Positions 5,053 through 5,410 of a stretch of DNA of 5,410 nt are shown piece after piece. The notes beneath the pieces were generated by a model that worked only from the letters and a program-made list of their open reading frames with translations, did not search any database and was not told the DNA's origin. How positions within the stretch are numbered: position 1 is the stretch's first letter; each line of letters begins with the position of its first letter. Source of the DNA: Dehalococcoidia bacterium (lineage in GTDB: Bacteria > Chloroflexota > Dehalococcoidia > Dehalococcoidales > RBG-16-60-22); NCBI GenBank assembly GCA_030615655.1, contig JAUWYU010000114.1, forward strand, positions 1 through 5,410. Reading direction: 5' to 3'. A program made the translations under genes and the position numbers.

Positions 5053-5108
5053 GCTATCAAAAGGGCTGGTCGTTAGCGGCGAGCCCTAGAGGTATTTGGA
5101 GGCGTTTA

Positions 5109-5410
5109 TTGCCTGACCTGAGTAAGCTGTTAGACCTGATTGAGACTCTGCCTGACTATCGCCGGCTCCTGGATGGACTGAAACAGGGCGCCGGCAGCAC
5201 GGTAGTGGTGCTGGATGCCGCCAGACCCTATCTGCTCGCGGCTCTCTACGAAGAACTTCGACTCCCCATGCTGGTGGTTACCGCGCAGCCGGAGAATGCC
5301 AGAAAGCTCCACGAGCAGCTCTTGAGCTGGTGCCCCTCCGCAGAAGTAAAGCTCTTCCCGGAGCCGGATGCCCTGCCTTACGAGCGCCTGGCTTCGGATA
5401 CCGCCACCGG
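5109..5410 (+). CDS. mfd: Transcription-repair coupling factor Mfd, N-terminal part (runs off the right edge)
   Basis: Mfd is a large DNA translocase that removes RNA polymerase stalled at DNA lesions and recruits UvrA for nucleotide excision repair. Only the first 100 codons of a protein that normally exceeds 1100 residues are here. They match the start of the UvrB-like N-terminal domain: a leading helix (SKLLDLIETLPDYRRLLDGL, 5-24), strand STVVVLDAARPYLLAALY (30-47), strand LPMLVVTAQPENARKLHEQL (52-71), then VKLFPEPDALPYERLASDTA (80-99), the F-P-x-x-D-x-LPYE motif of Mfd and UvrB. The translocase and polymerase-binding domains lie outside. The start is TTG at 5109 with GGAGG at 5098-5102, six bases away; no other start lies in frame nearby. 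It is transcribed away from the hypothetical gene, 272 nt between the two starts. Confidence 0.9.
   Translation, partial: MPDLSKLLDLIETLPDYRRLLDGLKQGAGSTVVVLDAARPYLLAALYEELRLPMLVVTAQPENARKLHEQLLSWCPSAEVKLFPEPDALPYERLASDTAT

Noticed and set aside
5130..5312. Minus-strand open frame within mfd
   Set aside because: It is antisense to clear Mfd N-terminal sequence.

Overview
The window looks like chromosomal DNA from a moderately GC-rich bacterium. My best guess is a Chloroflexota/Dehalococcoidia-like lineage. This rests on the general look of the ProB, ProA and Mfd proteins, the frequent GTG/TTG starts, and C-rich intergenic repeats built around a TGTCATTCCAGC core. The assignment is inference, not proof.

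Left part (1-1830, minus strand): a proline-biosynthesis operon read right to left. It runs proB (glutamate 5-kinase with PUA domain), then a conserved-looking 88-residue protein of unknown function that overlaps the proB 3' end by 32 nt, then the first 110 codons of proA (gamma-glutamyl phosphate reductase), which leaves the window. A good sigma-70-type promoter (TTGTTC, 17 nt, TATAAT) lies just upstream of proB and rules out the longer N-terminal extension of that reading frame.

Middle (1890-3068, plus strand): a divergently transcribed 12-TM major facilitator superfamily transporter with both copies of the G-x-L-x-D-R-x-G loop motif.

Accessory segment (about 3069-4940): visibly more AT-rich than its surroundings. 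It begins with a C-rich imperfect-palindrome repeat, followed by a strong promoter whose -10 region is the first of three 18-bp tandem repeats. That promoter drives a two-gene toxin-antitoxin module: an AbrB/MazE-like antitoxin, then a RelE/ParE-like toxin with a TTG start 11 nt downstream. Converging on it from the other strand is a short basic GGLKGGKARA...ARW protein that looks 5'-truncated or frameshifted. A second, truncated copy of the C-rich repeat follows, so the toxin-antitoxin module and this remnant are bracketed by two direct copies of the repeat. Next are a stable inverted repeat and a 188-residue minus-strand gene I do not recognise, with its own promoter.

Right end (5109-5410, plus strand): the first 100 codons of mfd (transcription-repair coupling factor), starting at TTG behind an ideal GGAGG site. 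Overall, housekeeping genes (proBA, mfd) flank a small variable island. I see no rRNA, tRNA, CRISPR array or transposase gene.
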